Of a stretch of DNA of 5,579 nt, positions 1-5,579 are shown piece by piece. The notes under the pieces are model-generated. The model saw nothing but the letters and a program-made list of their open reading frames with translations. It was not told where the DNA came from and made no database searches. The stretch is from NCBI GenBank assembly GCA_011065065.1, contig JAAKFL010000136.1, forward strand, positions 1 to 5,579, read 5' to 3'. The DNA is from Chlamydiota bacterium. Lineage in GTDB: Bacteria; Chlamydiota; Chlamydiia; Chlamydiales; SLFE01. Position numbers and translations under genes: made by a program. Position 1 is the first letter of the stretch, and every line of letters begins with the position of its first letter.

Positions 1-30
1 AGCTCCAGCTCCAGCTCCAGCTCCAGCTCC
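1..30 (+). repeat. Hexanucleotide tandem repeat (AGCTCC) encoding Ala-Pro
   Basis: Five perfect copies of AGCTCC run from the first base of the window to base 30, so the array probably continues to the left. In the coding frame (starting at base 2) each unit gives Ala-Pro. Because the unit is 6 bases, gain or loss of copies would change linker length without a frameshift. Confidence 0.85.
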
Positions 31-130
31 TGCACGTAGCTATGTTATTCAAGCTGCTGGTGTCATCGGTACAATTGCTTTAGCTTTGTTTGCCGTTTCT
101 GAGAACTTAGAGTTCACTGACTTAATCTAA
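2..130 (+). CDS. C-terminal end of an Ala-Pro-repeat protein with a hydrophobic tail (5' end outside window)
   Basis: An open frame enters from the left edge and ends at the TAA at 128-130, giving 42 codons. The visible part begins with an alternating Ala-Pro run (five Ala-Pro pairs, then Ala-Arg). A hydrophobic stretch follows (about residues 14-32 of the fragment, from VIQAAGVIG to LALFAV), then a short acidic end, SENLEFTDLI. The layout of a stiff Pro-Ala linker followed by one probable membrane-spanning or membrane-associated helix at the extreme C-terminus suggests a C-terminally anchored or surface-linker protein. That is inference from composition only; I do not recognise the family. 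The reading is supported by the strong terminator directly downstream, which closes this transcription unit before dxr. The linker is encoded by a perfect hexanucleotide repeat cut by the window edge. Confidence 0.6.
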   Translation, partial: APAPAPAPAPARSYVIQAAGVIGTIALALFAVSENLEFTDLI

Positions 131-158
131 GGCGTGTATTTCCTTAATAGGAATTACC

Positions 159-200
159 AAAAAAAAGGCAGAAATGATCACATTTCTGCTTTTTTTATTT
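159..200 (+). terminator. Intrinsic terminator downstream of the Ala-Pro protein gene
   Basis: A perfect 9-bp stem, GCAGAAATG (168-176) and CATTTCTGC (181-189), closes a 4-base ATCA loop and is followed by seven T (190-196). The eight A at 159-166 can pair with the T run and lengthen the stem. This is a textbook rho-independent terminator for the + strand. The A run on the left means it could also work in reverse. It lies 28 bases after the stop codon at 130 and separates that gene from dxr. Confidence 0.9.
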
Positions 201-294
201 TCACTCATCAAGAACCAAATTCCTCCGGATAACCACTGTCAATTTAAAAGCCCATTTGATAAACTCATCTGTTTAACAATTCACGTCTCTTAAC

Positions 295-1431
295 ATGAAA
301 AAAATCTCGATATTAGGGTCAACGGGGTCGATTGGAACCAGCACATTAGAAGTCGTTCGTCATCTTGGCGAAGGATATGAAGTCATTGCCCTATCAACCC
401 GCCAAAATATCGATCTTTTAGAGCAACAGATTAAAGAGTTTCGTCCTAAAATCGTTTCTGTTTCCGATCCCCAAAAAGCGCAAGAATTGCAAAAACGTCT
501 TCCTTCCCAAGAAATCTTGACCGGTATTGAAGGGGCGATTGCCGTCGCGACTCACCCTGAAACCAATCTTGTGATTTCTGCCATGTCTGGGGTGATTGGT
601 CTTCAGCCTACCGTAGAAGCGATAAGAGCCGGGAAAAACATAGGTCTCGCCAACAAAGAGGTGCTTGTATCGGGCGGAGAATTTGTGATGTCCCTCGTAA
701 AGAAGCACAATGTGCAGCTCATTCCCATAGACAGCGAACATAGTGCCATTTTTCAGTGCCTTGTTGGGGAAGACTCTCAAAACATACGCCGCCTGATCTT
801 GACTGCATCCGGAGGTCCTTTTCGCGATTGTACAGCAACTCAACTCGAGCAAGTCACAGTGGAACAGGCTCTGAAACACCCCAATTGGTCAATGGGAGCC
901 AAAGTGACGATTGATTCGTCTACCTTGATGAACAAGGGGCTGGAGGTCATAGAAGCGCGCTGGTTGTTTGACATTCCCTCTGACCAAATTCAGGTGGTGA
1001 TTCACCCTCAAAGTATCATCCATAGCATGGTTGAATTTAACGACGGTTCGATAAAAGCCCAGCTTTCAGAGCCCAGTATGTTGATTCCTATTCAATATGC
1101 CTTGACTTATCCCCAGAGAAAACCGGGGATTCTGCCTCCATTTGACTTTTTACAAAGTGAGGTGTTACAATTTCACCTACCCGACACTGTGAAGTTCCCC
1201 TGTTTGGCCTTGGCCTTAAATGCTTTAAAAGCAGGAGGAAGCTTCCCCTGTACCATGAATGCTGCGAATGAAGTTCTCGTTGACCGTTTTTTACAGGGCC
1301 AGATCGGGTGGATGGGGATTGGGAACAAACTTGAACAGTTGATGTCGCGCCACTCCTCTGTCAATATTGGAAGTATCAAAGATTTATTTGATATCGACCA
1401 AGCGGCGCGTGAAGAAGCTGCAACCATTTGA
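295..1431 (+). CDS. dxr: 1-deoxy-D-xylulose 5-phosphate reductoisomerase
   Basis: This cytoplasmic enzyme (also called IspC) converts 1-deoxy-D-xylulose 5-phosphate to 2-C-methyl-D-erythritol 4-phosphate with NADPH and a divalent metal. This is the first committed step of the MEP isoprenoid pathway and the target of fosmidomycin. The protein has 378 residues, close to the usual ~400. The N-terminal NADPH-binding fold carries GSTGSIG (8-14) and NKEVLVSGG (120-128). The central catalytic domain has metal ligands D146, E148 (IDSEHS) and E217. Its substrate residues S172 (TASGGPFRD), H195, W198 and M200 (HPNWSMG), S208, N213 and K214 keep the spacing of the E. coli enzyme. A C-terminal helical domain follows from about residue 290. 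All key residues are present, so it should be active. The ATG start puts the nucleotide-binding motif where the family has it. There is no clear Shine-Dalgarno sequence before it and I found no convincing promoter in 201-294. It is followed after 6 bases by rseP, as in Chlamydia. Confidence 0.97.
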   Translation: MKKISILGSTGSIGTSTLEVVRHLGEGYEVIALSTRQNIDLLEQQIKEFRPKIVSVSDPQKAQELQKRLPSQEILTGIEGAIAVATHPETNLVISAMSGVIGLQPTVEAIRAGKNIGLANKEVLVSGGEFVMSLVKKHNVQLIPIDSEHSAIFQCLVGEDSQNIRRLILTASGGPFRDCTATQLEQVTVEQALKHPNWSMGAKVTIDSSTLMNKGLEVIEARWLFDIPSDQIQVVIHPQSIIHSMVEFNDGSIKAQLSEPSMLIPIQYALTYPQRKPGILPPFDFLQSEVLQFHLPDTVKFPCLALALNALKAGGSFPCTMNAANEVLVDRFLQGQIGWMGIGNKLEQLMSRHSSVNIGSIKDLFDIDQAAREEAATI

Positions 1432-1435
1432 GGGA
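1430..1435 (+). promoter_or_regulatory. Ribosome binding site of rseP overlapping the dxr stop
   Basis: GAGGGA overlaps the dxr TGA stop (1429-1431) and lies 2 bases before the rseP ATG at 1438; its GAGG core is 4 bases away. The overlap suggests that translation of rseP is coupled to ribosomes finishing dxr. The spacing is shorter than ideal. Confidence 0.55.
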
Positions 1436-1437
1436 CC

Positions 1438-3399
1438 ATGTTCGATACCTATATTTATTTTTTTCTAGCTTTTATCGCCTTAGGCTTTTTGATTTTCATT
1501 CATGAGCTGGGTCATTATTTCATGGCCAAGCATGTGGGGATGAAAGTGGAAGCTTTTGGAATTGGTTTTGGGAAGTCTCTTTTTACCTGGAAGCGTGATG
1601 GTGTGGAGTGGAGATTCAATTGGATGCCATTCGGAGGTTACGTTAAGATTGCTGGAATGGAATTAAAAAAGGGTGAGGATCCTTATTCTATACCCGGAGG
1701 TTTCTTCACTAAAAGACCTTGGGATCGGATTAAAGTGGCTTTTGCTGGTCCTTTCGTGAACCTTTTATTTGCTTTGCTAGCATTTTCTGTGATCTGGGCG
1801 ATTGGAGGGCGCGAAAAGCCTTACTCTGAATACACGAAAAAAATTGGTTGGGTTGACCCTACATCAGAGCTTTATGCCAATGGGGTCCGTCCGGGTGATG
1901 AAATCATTTCTTATAATGGAAATTTTTACCGCACTTCTAAAGATCATATTTATTCTCCCATGACCTCAAGTGATGGCTTGATGGTGCAGGGGAATTTGGT
2001 GGATTACAAGACAGGTCAAAAGGAAGTGTTTGAGTATTCCATTAAACCTTATCCTCACCCTTCTTCCATGAATGACGAAATTTTGACATCCGGGATCATT
2101 CAACCCGCAAGTCAAGTGATCTATCGCCCTTCGGCCCTTTCGGATGCTCATAAGAAACTTGCTGAGGCAGTGGATAAGAATGTCGGAGGAATTGAAGAGG
2201 GAGATCGCATTGTTTGGGTGGATGGGACGCGCATTTTTTCTCATGAACAGCTTCGTCACGTCTTGAACTCTGGAATGGCCCTTCTGACCATACAACGTGG
2301 TGATGAAGTTTTGCTGCGGAGAGTTCCTCGTGTTGAGATTCACGAGCTCCGTTTAGATGCTAACATAAAAGAAGAGTTGGCCGATTTTCAATACGAGTCG
2401 GGATTGACGGACAAAAAAATCCGCGATCTTTACAGCATTCCCTATGATTTGACCCACGATGCTGTTGTCGAAAATCGCCTCTCTTTTATTGATAAAGAGA
2501 TGAGCGAAGAGATCTTTCCTAAGCACCCTTTTTCTGAAAGAGAAGATCCGTTGCTAGCGGGAGATCGCATCATTGCAGTGGACGGAGTCCCCATAAAGTT
2601 TGCTTACCAGATTTTCTACCAGCTCCAGCAAAATAAAATGAATGTCATCGTCTTGCGTGATCCTGCTTTGACTGAGATCGTATCTTGGAGCGATGCCGAT
2701 ACTCAATTTGATCAATTGGTGGATGTGTCTGATCTTGCAAAGATTTCGTCATCCATCGGAACTCGATCTTTAACAGATCGATCTGGAGAATTGGTACTCT
2801 TAGAACCTATCACACCAAAAAAACGGATGGATATCTTTACTGATCCAAAAGACAAAGCGGAATATCAAACTCGGCTTTTGGAACGCGGGAAGCAGATTGA
2901 GGAGCTGGATAACACTGAGCTCAAAGAAAAAGCTCGAAGTCAGTTGGACATGGAGAAAAATGAATTGATTCTTGGTTTGATTGGCATTGAAGATCAAGCT
3001 GTGTTGTATCATCCCAGTCCTTTCACCATGTTTGCTAACACCACAAAAGAAATATGGAACACATTGAAAGCATTGGTCACAGGTTCTTTGAGTCCAAAAT
3101 GGCTCAGCGGTCCTGTGGGGATTATTCAAGTTGTTCAGCAAAGTTGGCAAGTCAGTTCAATTGAGGTGATTTTCTGGTTAGGTTTTATCAGCTTAAACTT
3201 AGGGTATTTGAATTTGCTGCCGATTCCTGTATTGGACGGAGGCTATATTCTGATGTTTTTATTTGAAATGGTGACGGGTAAGCGGATCAAGCCAGAGGTG
3301 CTTGAGAAGATGATTGTGCCCTTTTTCATTTTGCTGATTATGTTGTTATTGTTTATCACTTTTCATGATATTAGTCGCCTCTTCGGTTTATTTCGGTAG
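1438..3399 (+). CDS. rseP: RseP/YaeL-type site-2 intramembrane zinc metalloprotease, enlarged form
   Basis: This inner-membrane protease of the S2P (M50) family cuts single-pass membrane substrates, such as anti-sigma factors and leftover signal peptides, within the membrane. The first helix carries zinc site HELGH (H22, E23, H26). NWMPFGGYVKIAG (61-73) is the membrane-associated beta-loop. Helix 2 is at about 98-123 (AGPFVNLL). The second metal motif, NLLPIPVLDGG (592-602, D600), lies in helix 3, and helix 4 is at about 624-643. SGPVGIIQ (557-564) is also typical. The part between helices 2 and 3 is very long (about 450 residues). It has three PDZ-like loops, GVRPGDEI (149-156), GIEEGDRI (251-258) and LLAGDRII (372-379), and a charged, probably helical stretch at about 468-510. 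Total length is 653 residues against about 450 in E. coli; enlarged forms are known in Chlamydia. All catalytic residues are intact. The substrate here is unknown, since chlamydiae are not known to use the RseA/sigma-E system. It is probably co-transcribed with dxr. I see no strong terminator after it. Confidence 0.95.
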   Translation: MFDTYIYFFLAFIALGFLIFIHELGHYFMAKHVGMKVEAFGIGFGKSLFTWKRDGVEWRFNWMPFGGYVKIAGMELKKGEDPYSIPGGFFTKRPWDRIKVAFAGPFVNLLFALLAFSVIWAIGGREKPYSEYTKKIGWVDPTSELYANGVRPGDEIISYNGNFYRTSKDHIYSPMTSSDGLMVQGNLVDYKTGQKEVFEYSIKPYPHPSSMNDEILTSGIIQPASQVIYRPSALSDAHKKLAEAVDKNVGGIEEGDRIVWVDGTRIFSHEQLRHVLNSGMALLTIQRGDEVLLRRVPRVEIHELRLDANIKEELADFQYESGLTDKKIRDLYSIPYDLTHDAVVENRLSFIDKEMSEEIFPKHPFSEREDPLLAGDRIIAVDGVPIKFAYQIFYQLQQNKMNVIVLRDPALTEIVSWSDADTQFDQLVDVSDLAKISSSIGTRSLTDRSGELVLLEPITPKKRMDIFTDPKDKAEYQTRLLERGKQIEELDNTELKEKARSQLDMEKNELILGLIGIEDQAVLYHPSPFTMFANTTKEIWNTLKALVTGSLSPKWLSGPVGIIQVVQQSWQVSSIEVIFWLGFISLNLGYLNLLPIPVLDGGYILMFLFEMVTGKRIKPEVLEKMIVPFFILLIMLLLFITFHDISRLFGLFR

Positions 3400-3435
3400 T
3401 GGACTCTGATTTGTTCCATCGAGATTAATTTTTTT

Positions 3436-3475
3436 CACAGAGTAACACAGAGAAATAGTACAGAGGTTCACAGAG
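3436..3475 (+). repeat. Degenerate CACAGAG tandem repeat in the convergent gap
   Basis: Copies of CACAGAG lie at 3436-3442, 3446-3452 and 3469-3475, with a variant TACAGAG at 3459-3465, so the steps are 10, 13 and 10 bases. A reversed copy (ACTCTGT) sits at 3492-3498. It could pair with the first unit (7 bp) or with the last (6 bp, 17-base loop). The array follows a run of seven T (3429-3435) and fills most of the non-coding space between the two converging genes. As far as I recall, short extragenic arrays built on ACAGAG or GCGAAG units occur in many unrelated bacteria, with no settled function. Confidence 0.75.
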
Positions 3476-3498
3476 CTTGTGTTTAAATCCAACTCTGT

Positions 3499-3527
3499 AA
3501 ATAAAAATTTACGGTTCATTTAACCGT
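3499..3527 (-). terminator. Probable intrinsic terminator overlapping the decarboxylase stop codon
   Basis: Read on the - strand, ACGGTT (3527-3522), a 5-base AAATG loop and AACCGT (3516-3511) form a 6-bp stem, followed by AAATTTTTATTT (3510-3499). The TGA stop codon (3518-3516) lies partly in the loop and partly in the right arm. The stem is short and the T run starts three bases after it, so strength is uncertain. Position and orientation fit a terminator for the decarboxylase gene. Confidence 0.45.
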
Positions 3528-5213
3528 TCGACTCGCATGTTCCTTAAACCGAATGAGCGCTGGGGAAAAGTCGGTTTTCCCCAACTCTACTTCAATCACC
3601 CAATAGGTTCCTCGTTGGCTCAAGGCCTCTTTTAGTGATTTCTCGAGGGCATTTTCTGTTTTGACTCTGACTCCTTTGCCTCCTCCAAGAAACTCGGGTA
3701 ATTGCGCATAATTCCAATTTTCTATCTCATTAAACTCACCTTCAATCAACGGTCGTTCGGTTCCGTATCCATGATTGTTCATCACAATGATTATGGGATC
3801 GGCTGCATAACGCAGGGCAGTCGTGAGCTCCGTCGCGGTCATCTGAAATCCACCATCCCCAACCAGTCCAATCACTCTTCTTTCAGGTTGGGAGATAGCT
3901 CCACCAACTGAAGCGGGAACTCCGTATCCCATCGTAGCAAAATAGGCGGGGGCACAATAAGAATTTCGACCTAAAATCAAATCGGCACTGGCAAAAAGAC
4001 AGTCTCCACAATCAGTGGTCAAAATATGGTCGGGCTTGATGTATGACTGCAAGCATTCTAGAAGTCGTGCGGTCGTGATGTTCTTGTCTTTTTCAGCTGT
4101 AAAACTTTGCATCCGGTCAATGTTTTTTGGGTAATCGTTGGAAAAGATTTTGCTCATGGGAAGATGTGGCAAGGCTTGGATAAAATGACTAAAATGTATG
4201 TCAGGAAACTCATGATGGGCAATAGCGACTCTTCGGATGCTAGAAACGATGCGATGATTGGTCTCAATGTGAGTCGAGTGGAAGCCGGTATCGACATCAC
4301 TCCTCAAGACTCCCAGCATCATGATGCAATCTGAGTTGTCCACAAAATCTTCCACTTCTTTACGGCTCATCCCACCTTGATAGACTCCGACAAAAAGAGG
4401 ATGCCTTTCATCAATCACCGATTTGCCAAGTAGAGTAGACACAATCGGTATGTTGAATCTTTCAGCAAATGCGATCACATCATCAGCTAATCCAAAAGAA
4501 CTGACTTCTCGTCCTACCCATATTATGGGACGTGAAGATCCCTCCAGCATCATGAGCGTTTCATTTAATGCTTCAGTTAACGCTTCTTTGTCACAGGGGA
4601 TTTCTTGCACGGGGTGAGGTTGATGGAAGGGGAGTGGTTTATCGACCATGTCCCTTGGGAGTTCGATATAGACTGGCTGATTTTCAGTAAGACACAGATT
4701 TAAGAGGCGGTCGATCTCTTCGCTTACTTTTAGGGGGTCGTCAAGGACCGCTTGTCCCACTGTCACCTGTTTGAAGATTTCCAATTGTGTGAGATCTCGA
4801 TTCATATTGCATGACTTGTTGATCATGTGGTGTAAGAAAGGATTATTGAGAAATTCTTCCGTGCTTGCGGCTCCGGAGATAATGACTAAGGGGACCCCTT
4901 CGGTAAACGCTTGTGCGGTTGCGTTAATGATGTTGATGCCGACTCCGTATGTGATACATGCGACCCCAATTCCCTTTAATCGAGCGTACGCATCTGCCAT
5001 GTAGCCCGCTGTGTTTTCTCTTGTTGTATTGATGAATTTGATCGGGTGTTCTTCGATGAGTTTGTCGAAACGGATGATGTAATCTCCCGGAATCCCAAAA
5101 ATATGTTCGACACCCAATTGATAAAGTCGATCGAGAAGATATTGTCCAACAGTGACTGTGTGGTTTTCATCTCCTGGGAAGGGAACAATTGTACTCTCTT
5201 CGCTTGTCTTCAT
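3516..5213 (-). CDS. Thiamine-diphosphate-dependent 2-oxo-acid decarboxylase (pyruvate/indolepyruvate decarboxylase family)
   Basis: Members of this cytoplasmic family remove CO2 from 2-oxo acids such as pyruvate, indolepyruvate, phenylpyruvate or branched-chain oxo acids, giving an aldehyde; they use thiamine diphosphate and Mg2+. With the ATG at 5213 the protein has 565 residues, normal for the family. The N-terminal domain has GIPGDY (40-45, D44), catalytic glutamate E66 in TTREN (63-67), and the paired histidines H128-H129 (FLHHM) that mark decarboxylases rather than acetolactate synthases. A middle domain spans about 205-360. The C-terminal cofactor domain has GDGG (452-455) with N480 exactly 27 residues after D453, then GYGTE with E486, matching E473 of the Zymomonas enzyme. 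All catalytic residues are therefore present. The pocket sequence GYGTERPL differs from classical pyruvate decarboxylase (GYTIE), so the substrate cannot be named. The ATG has GGAGG 5 bases upstream; an alternative TTG at 5225 overlaps that site and is less likely. No dehydrogenase partner is visible in the window. Confidence 0.92.
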   Translation of the reverse strand: MKTSEESTIVPFPGDENHTVTVGQYLLDRLYQLGVEHIFGIPGDYIIRFDKLIEEHPIKFINTTRENTAGYMADAYARLKGIGVACITYGVGINIINATAQAFTEGVPLVIISGAASTEEFLNNPFLHHMINKSCNMNRDLTQLEIFKQVTVGQAVLDDPLKVSEEIDRLLNLCLTENQPVYIELPRDMVDKPLPFHQPHPVQEIPCDKEALTEALNETLMMLEGSSRPIIWVGREVSSFGLADDVIAFAERFNIPIVSTLLGKSVIDERHPLFVGVYQGGMSRKEVEDFVDNSDCIMMLGVLRSDVDTGFHSTHIETNHRIVSSIRRVAIAHHEFPDIHFSHFIQALPHLPMSKIFSNDYPKNIDRMQSFTAEKDKNITTARLLECLQSYIKPDHILTTDCGDCLFASADLILGRNSYCAPAYFATMGYGVPASVGGAISQPERRVIGLVGDGGFQMTATELTTALRYAADPIIIVMNNHGYGTERPLIEGEFNEIENWNYAQLPEFLGGGKGVRVKTENALEKSLKEALSQRGTYWVIEVELGKTDFSPALIRFKEHASRTVK

Positions 5214-5218
5214 AGGAA

Positions 5219-5223
5219 CCTCC
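5219..5223 (-). promoter_or_regulatory. Shine-Dalgarno site that fixes the decarboxylase start
   Basis: On the - strand GGAGG (5223-5219) is followed by TTCCT and the ATG at 5213-5211, an ideal 5-base spacing. The longer in-frame reading from TTG at 5225 would place the start codon directly before the GGAGG and would have no ribosome binding site of its own. Confidence 0.8.
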
Positions 5224-5295
5224 AATTCAAAAATGGCTCATTGGAGATTTTGTGTAAAGACAACGTTTTGGAGTGCGAAGGCGAGCCCTTACGTT

Positions 5296-5324
5296 TTTAT
5301 ACATCTTTTTCTTGACGTAAAAAA
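5296..5324 (-). promoter_or_regulatory. Possible promoter of the decarboxylase gene
   Basis: On the - strand TATAAA (5301-5296) is a good -10 hexamer about 83 bases before the ATG at 5213. Seventeen bases further upstream there is only a T run (5324-5319) and no proper TTGACA-like box. The call rests mostly on the -10 match and on position. Confidence 0.25.
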
Positions 5325-5336
5325 TCACTTCTCAAC

Positions 5337-5360
5337 TATCAAAAAGATAAAATTTTGATA
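5337..5360. promoter_or_regulatory. Perfect 8-bp inverted repeat, possible operator
   Basis: TATCAAAA (5337-5344) and TTTTGATA (5353-5360) are perfect inverted copies separated by 8 bases (AGATAAAA). The 24-base dyad lies just upstream of the possible -10 box for the decarboxylase gene, where a dimeric regulator could bind. There is no T run next to it on either side, so it does not look like a terminator. Part of the symmetry could arise by chance in AT-rich DNA. Confidence 0.4.
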
Positions 5361-5395
5361 CATATTTGACGGGTTTAAAACCATAAACTCCTAAG

Positions 5396-5415
5396 TTCAA
5401 AGATTCTTTTTTGAA
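5396..5415. repeat. 6-bp inverted repeat with 8-base spacer
   Basis: TTCAAA (5396-5401) and TTTGAA (5410-5415) form a dyad around GATTCTTT. It has the same spacer length as the larger dyad at 5337-5360, but the arms are short and AT-rich, so it may be chance. Confidence 0.3.
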
Positions 5416-5435
5416 ATATATCTTAAAAATTTAAC

Positions 5436-5471
5436 CGCGAAGATCGCGAAGACCGCGAAGATGCGCGAAGA
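5436..5471 (+). repeat. CGCGAAGA short tandem array
   Basis: Four perfect copies of CGCGAAGA start at 5436, 5445, 5454 and 5464, so the steps are 9, 9 and 10 bases. The array is preceded by TTAAC. It is a GC-rich island in very AT-rich DNA. It resembles the short extragenic arrays of the GCGAAG type found in many bacterial genomes, whose role I do not know. It is similar in style, though not in sequence, to the CACAGAG array at the other end of the decarboxylase gene. Confidence 0.8.
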
Positions 5472-5579
5472 CTGGAGCAATCATAGTGATTTTCCGATGA
5501 TTGTGTCCGATTTGAAGTTTCAAAATGGAACAGATTTTACATTTATAAATATTTTATATTTTTAAGATTAGTTTTATAC

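Larger units (their letters stand above)
5224..5579. other. Non-coding region upstream of the decarboxylase gene
   Basis: About 355 bases, mostly AT-rich, with no open frame that looks like a real gene on either strand. It holds the leader of the decarboxylase gene, a possible -10 box for it, two inverted repeats with 8-base spacers (5337-5360 and 5396-5415), a short near-palindrome GGTTTAAAACC (5372-5382), the CGCGAAGA array (5436-5471), a weak 7-bp inverted repeat CAATCAT/ATGATTG (5478-5484 and 5497-5503), and a very AT-rich end (5535-5579) that includes the palindrome ATTTATAAAT. The gene to the right is outside the window. Confidence 0.7.

Noticed and set aside
122..208. A 28-codon open frame on the - strand starting with ATG at 208, with a GGAGGA about 13 bases upstream
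   Set aside because: It runs straight through the terminator hairpin and A/T runs and into the end of the Ala-Pro gene; the product is low-complexity and the spacing to GGAGGA is too long.
418..879. A 153-codon open frame on the - strand inside dxr
   Set aside because: It is antisense to the well-conserved catalytic core of dxr and has no recognisable domain; it is a shadow of the real gene.
1966..3150. Two open frames of 116 and 125 codons on the - strand inside rseP
   Set aside because: The opposite strand clearly encodes RseP throughout, and the antisense products look like no protein family I know.
5046..5358. Two overlapping + strand open frames (68 and 89 codons) running out of the decarboxylase gene into the upstream region
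   Set aside because: They are mostly antisense to the conserved N-terminus of the decarboxylase, have no ribosome binding site and end in AT-rich non-coding DNA.
5312..5394. Possible + strand promoters starting at TTGACG (5312 and 5366)
   Set aside because: Neither has a good -10 box at 16-18 bases and no + strand gene follows inside the window.
5436..5471. A possible miniature CRISPR array
   Set aside because: The units are 8 bases with 1-2 base gaps; there are no spacers of 25-40 bases and no cas genes.
5434..5486. A 17-codon - strand frame across the CGCGAAGA array (Leu-Arg-Gly and Leu-Arg-Asp repeats)
   Set aside because: The peptide only mirrors the DNA repeat; such frames over extragenic arrays are common annotation artefacts.

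Overview
The window probably comes from a chlamydia-like bacterium (phylum Chlamydiota, perhaps an environmental family such as Waddliaceae, Simkaniaceae or Parachlamydiaceae). The main reason is the tight dxr-rseP gene pair, the order I recall from Chlamydia trachomatis (CT071-CT072). The RseP protein is also unusually long (653 residues, against about 450 in E. coli), as chlamydial RseP proteins are. Base composition is moderate, with AT-rich intergenic DNA. The phylum assignment is an inference from gene order and protein architecture, not a database match.

Layout, left to right. Bases 2-130 hold the 3' end of a gene whose product ends in an Ala-Pro repeat and a hydrophobic segment; a strong intrinsic terminator follows at about 159-200. 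On the + strand, dxr (295-1431) encodes the reductoisomerase of the MEP isoprenoid pathway. It is followed after 6 bases by rseP (1438-3399), a site-2 intramembrane metalloprotease; the two look like one operon. A 116-base convergent gap (3400-3515) carries a degenerate CACAGAG tandem repeat. On the - strand, 3516-5213 encodes a complete thiamine-diphosphate-dependent 2-oxo-acid decarboxylase of the pyruvate/indolepyruvate decarboxylase family. Its better start is the ATG at 5213, preceded by GGAGG. Its probable terminator overlaps its own stop codon. The last ~365 bases contain no convincing gene. They hold the upstream region of the decarboxylase, two inverted repeats with 8-base spacers, a CGCGAAGA tandem repeat and an AT-rich end.

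The dxr and rseP products are housekeeping proteins: one feeds isoprenoid and quinone synthesis, the other does envelope proteolysis. The decarboxylase is an accessory metabolic gene on the opposite strand, bracketed by two short repeat arrays of similar style, which suggests a gene gained or moved independently of the dxr-rseP pair. I saw no clear sign of a wholly new multi-gene system. The most interesting points are the expanded RseP with three PDZ-like loops, the repeat-flanked decarboxylase of unknown substrate, and the two extragenic repeat arrays.
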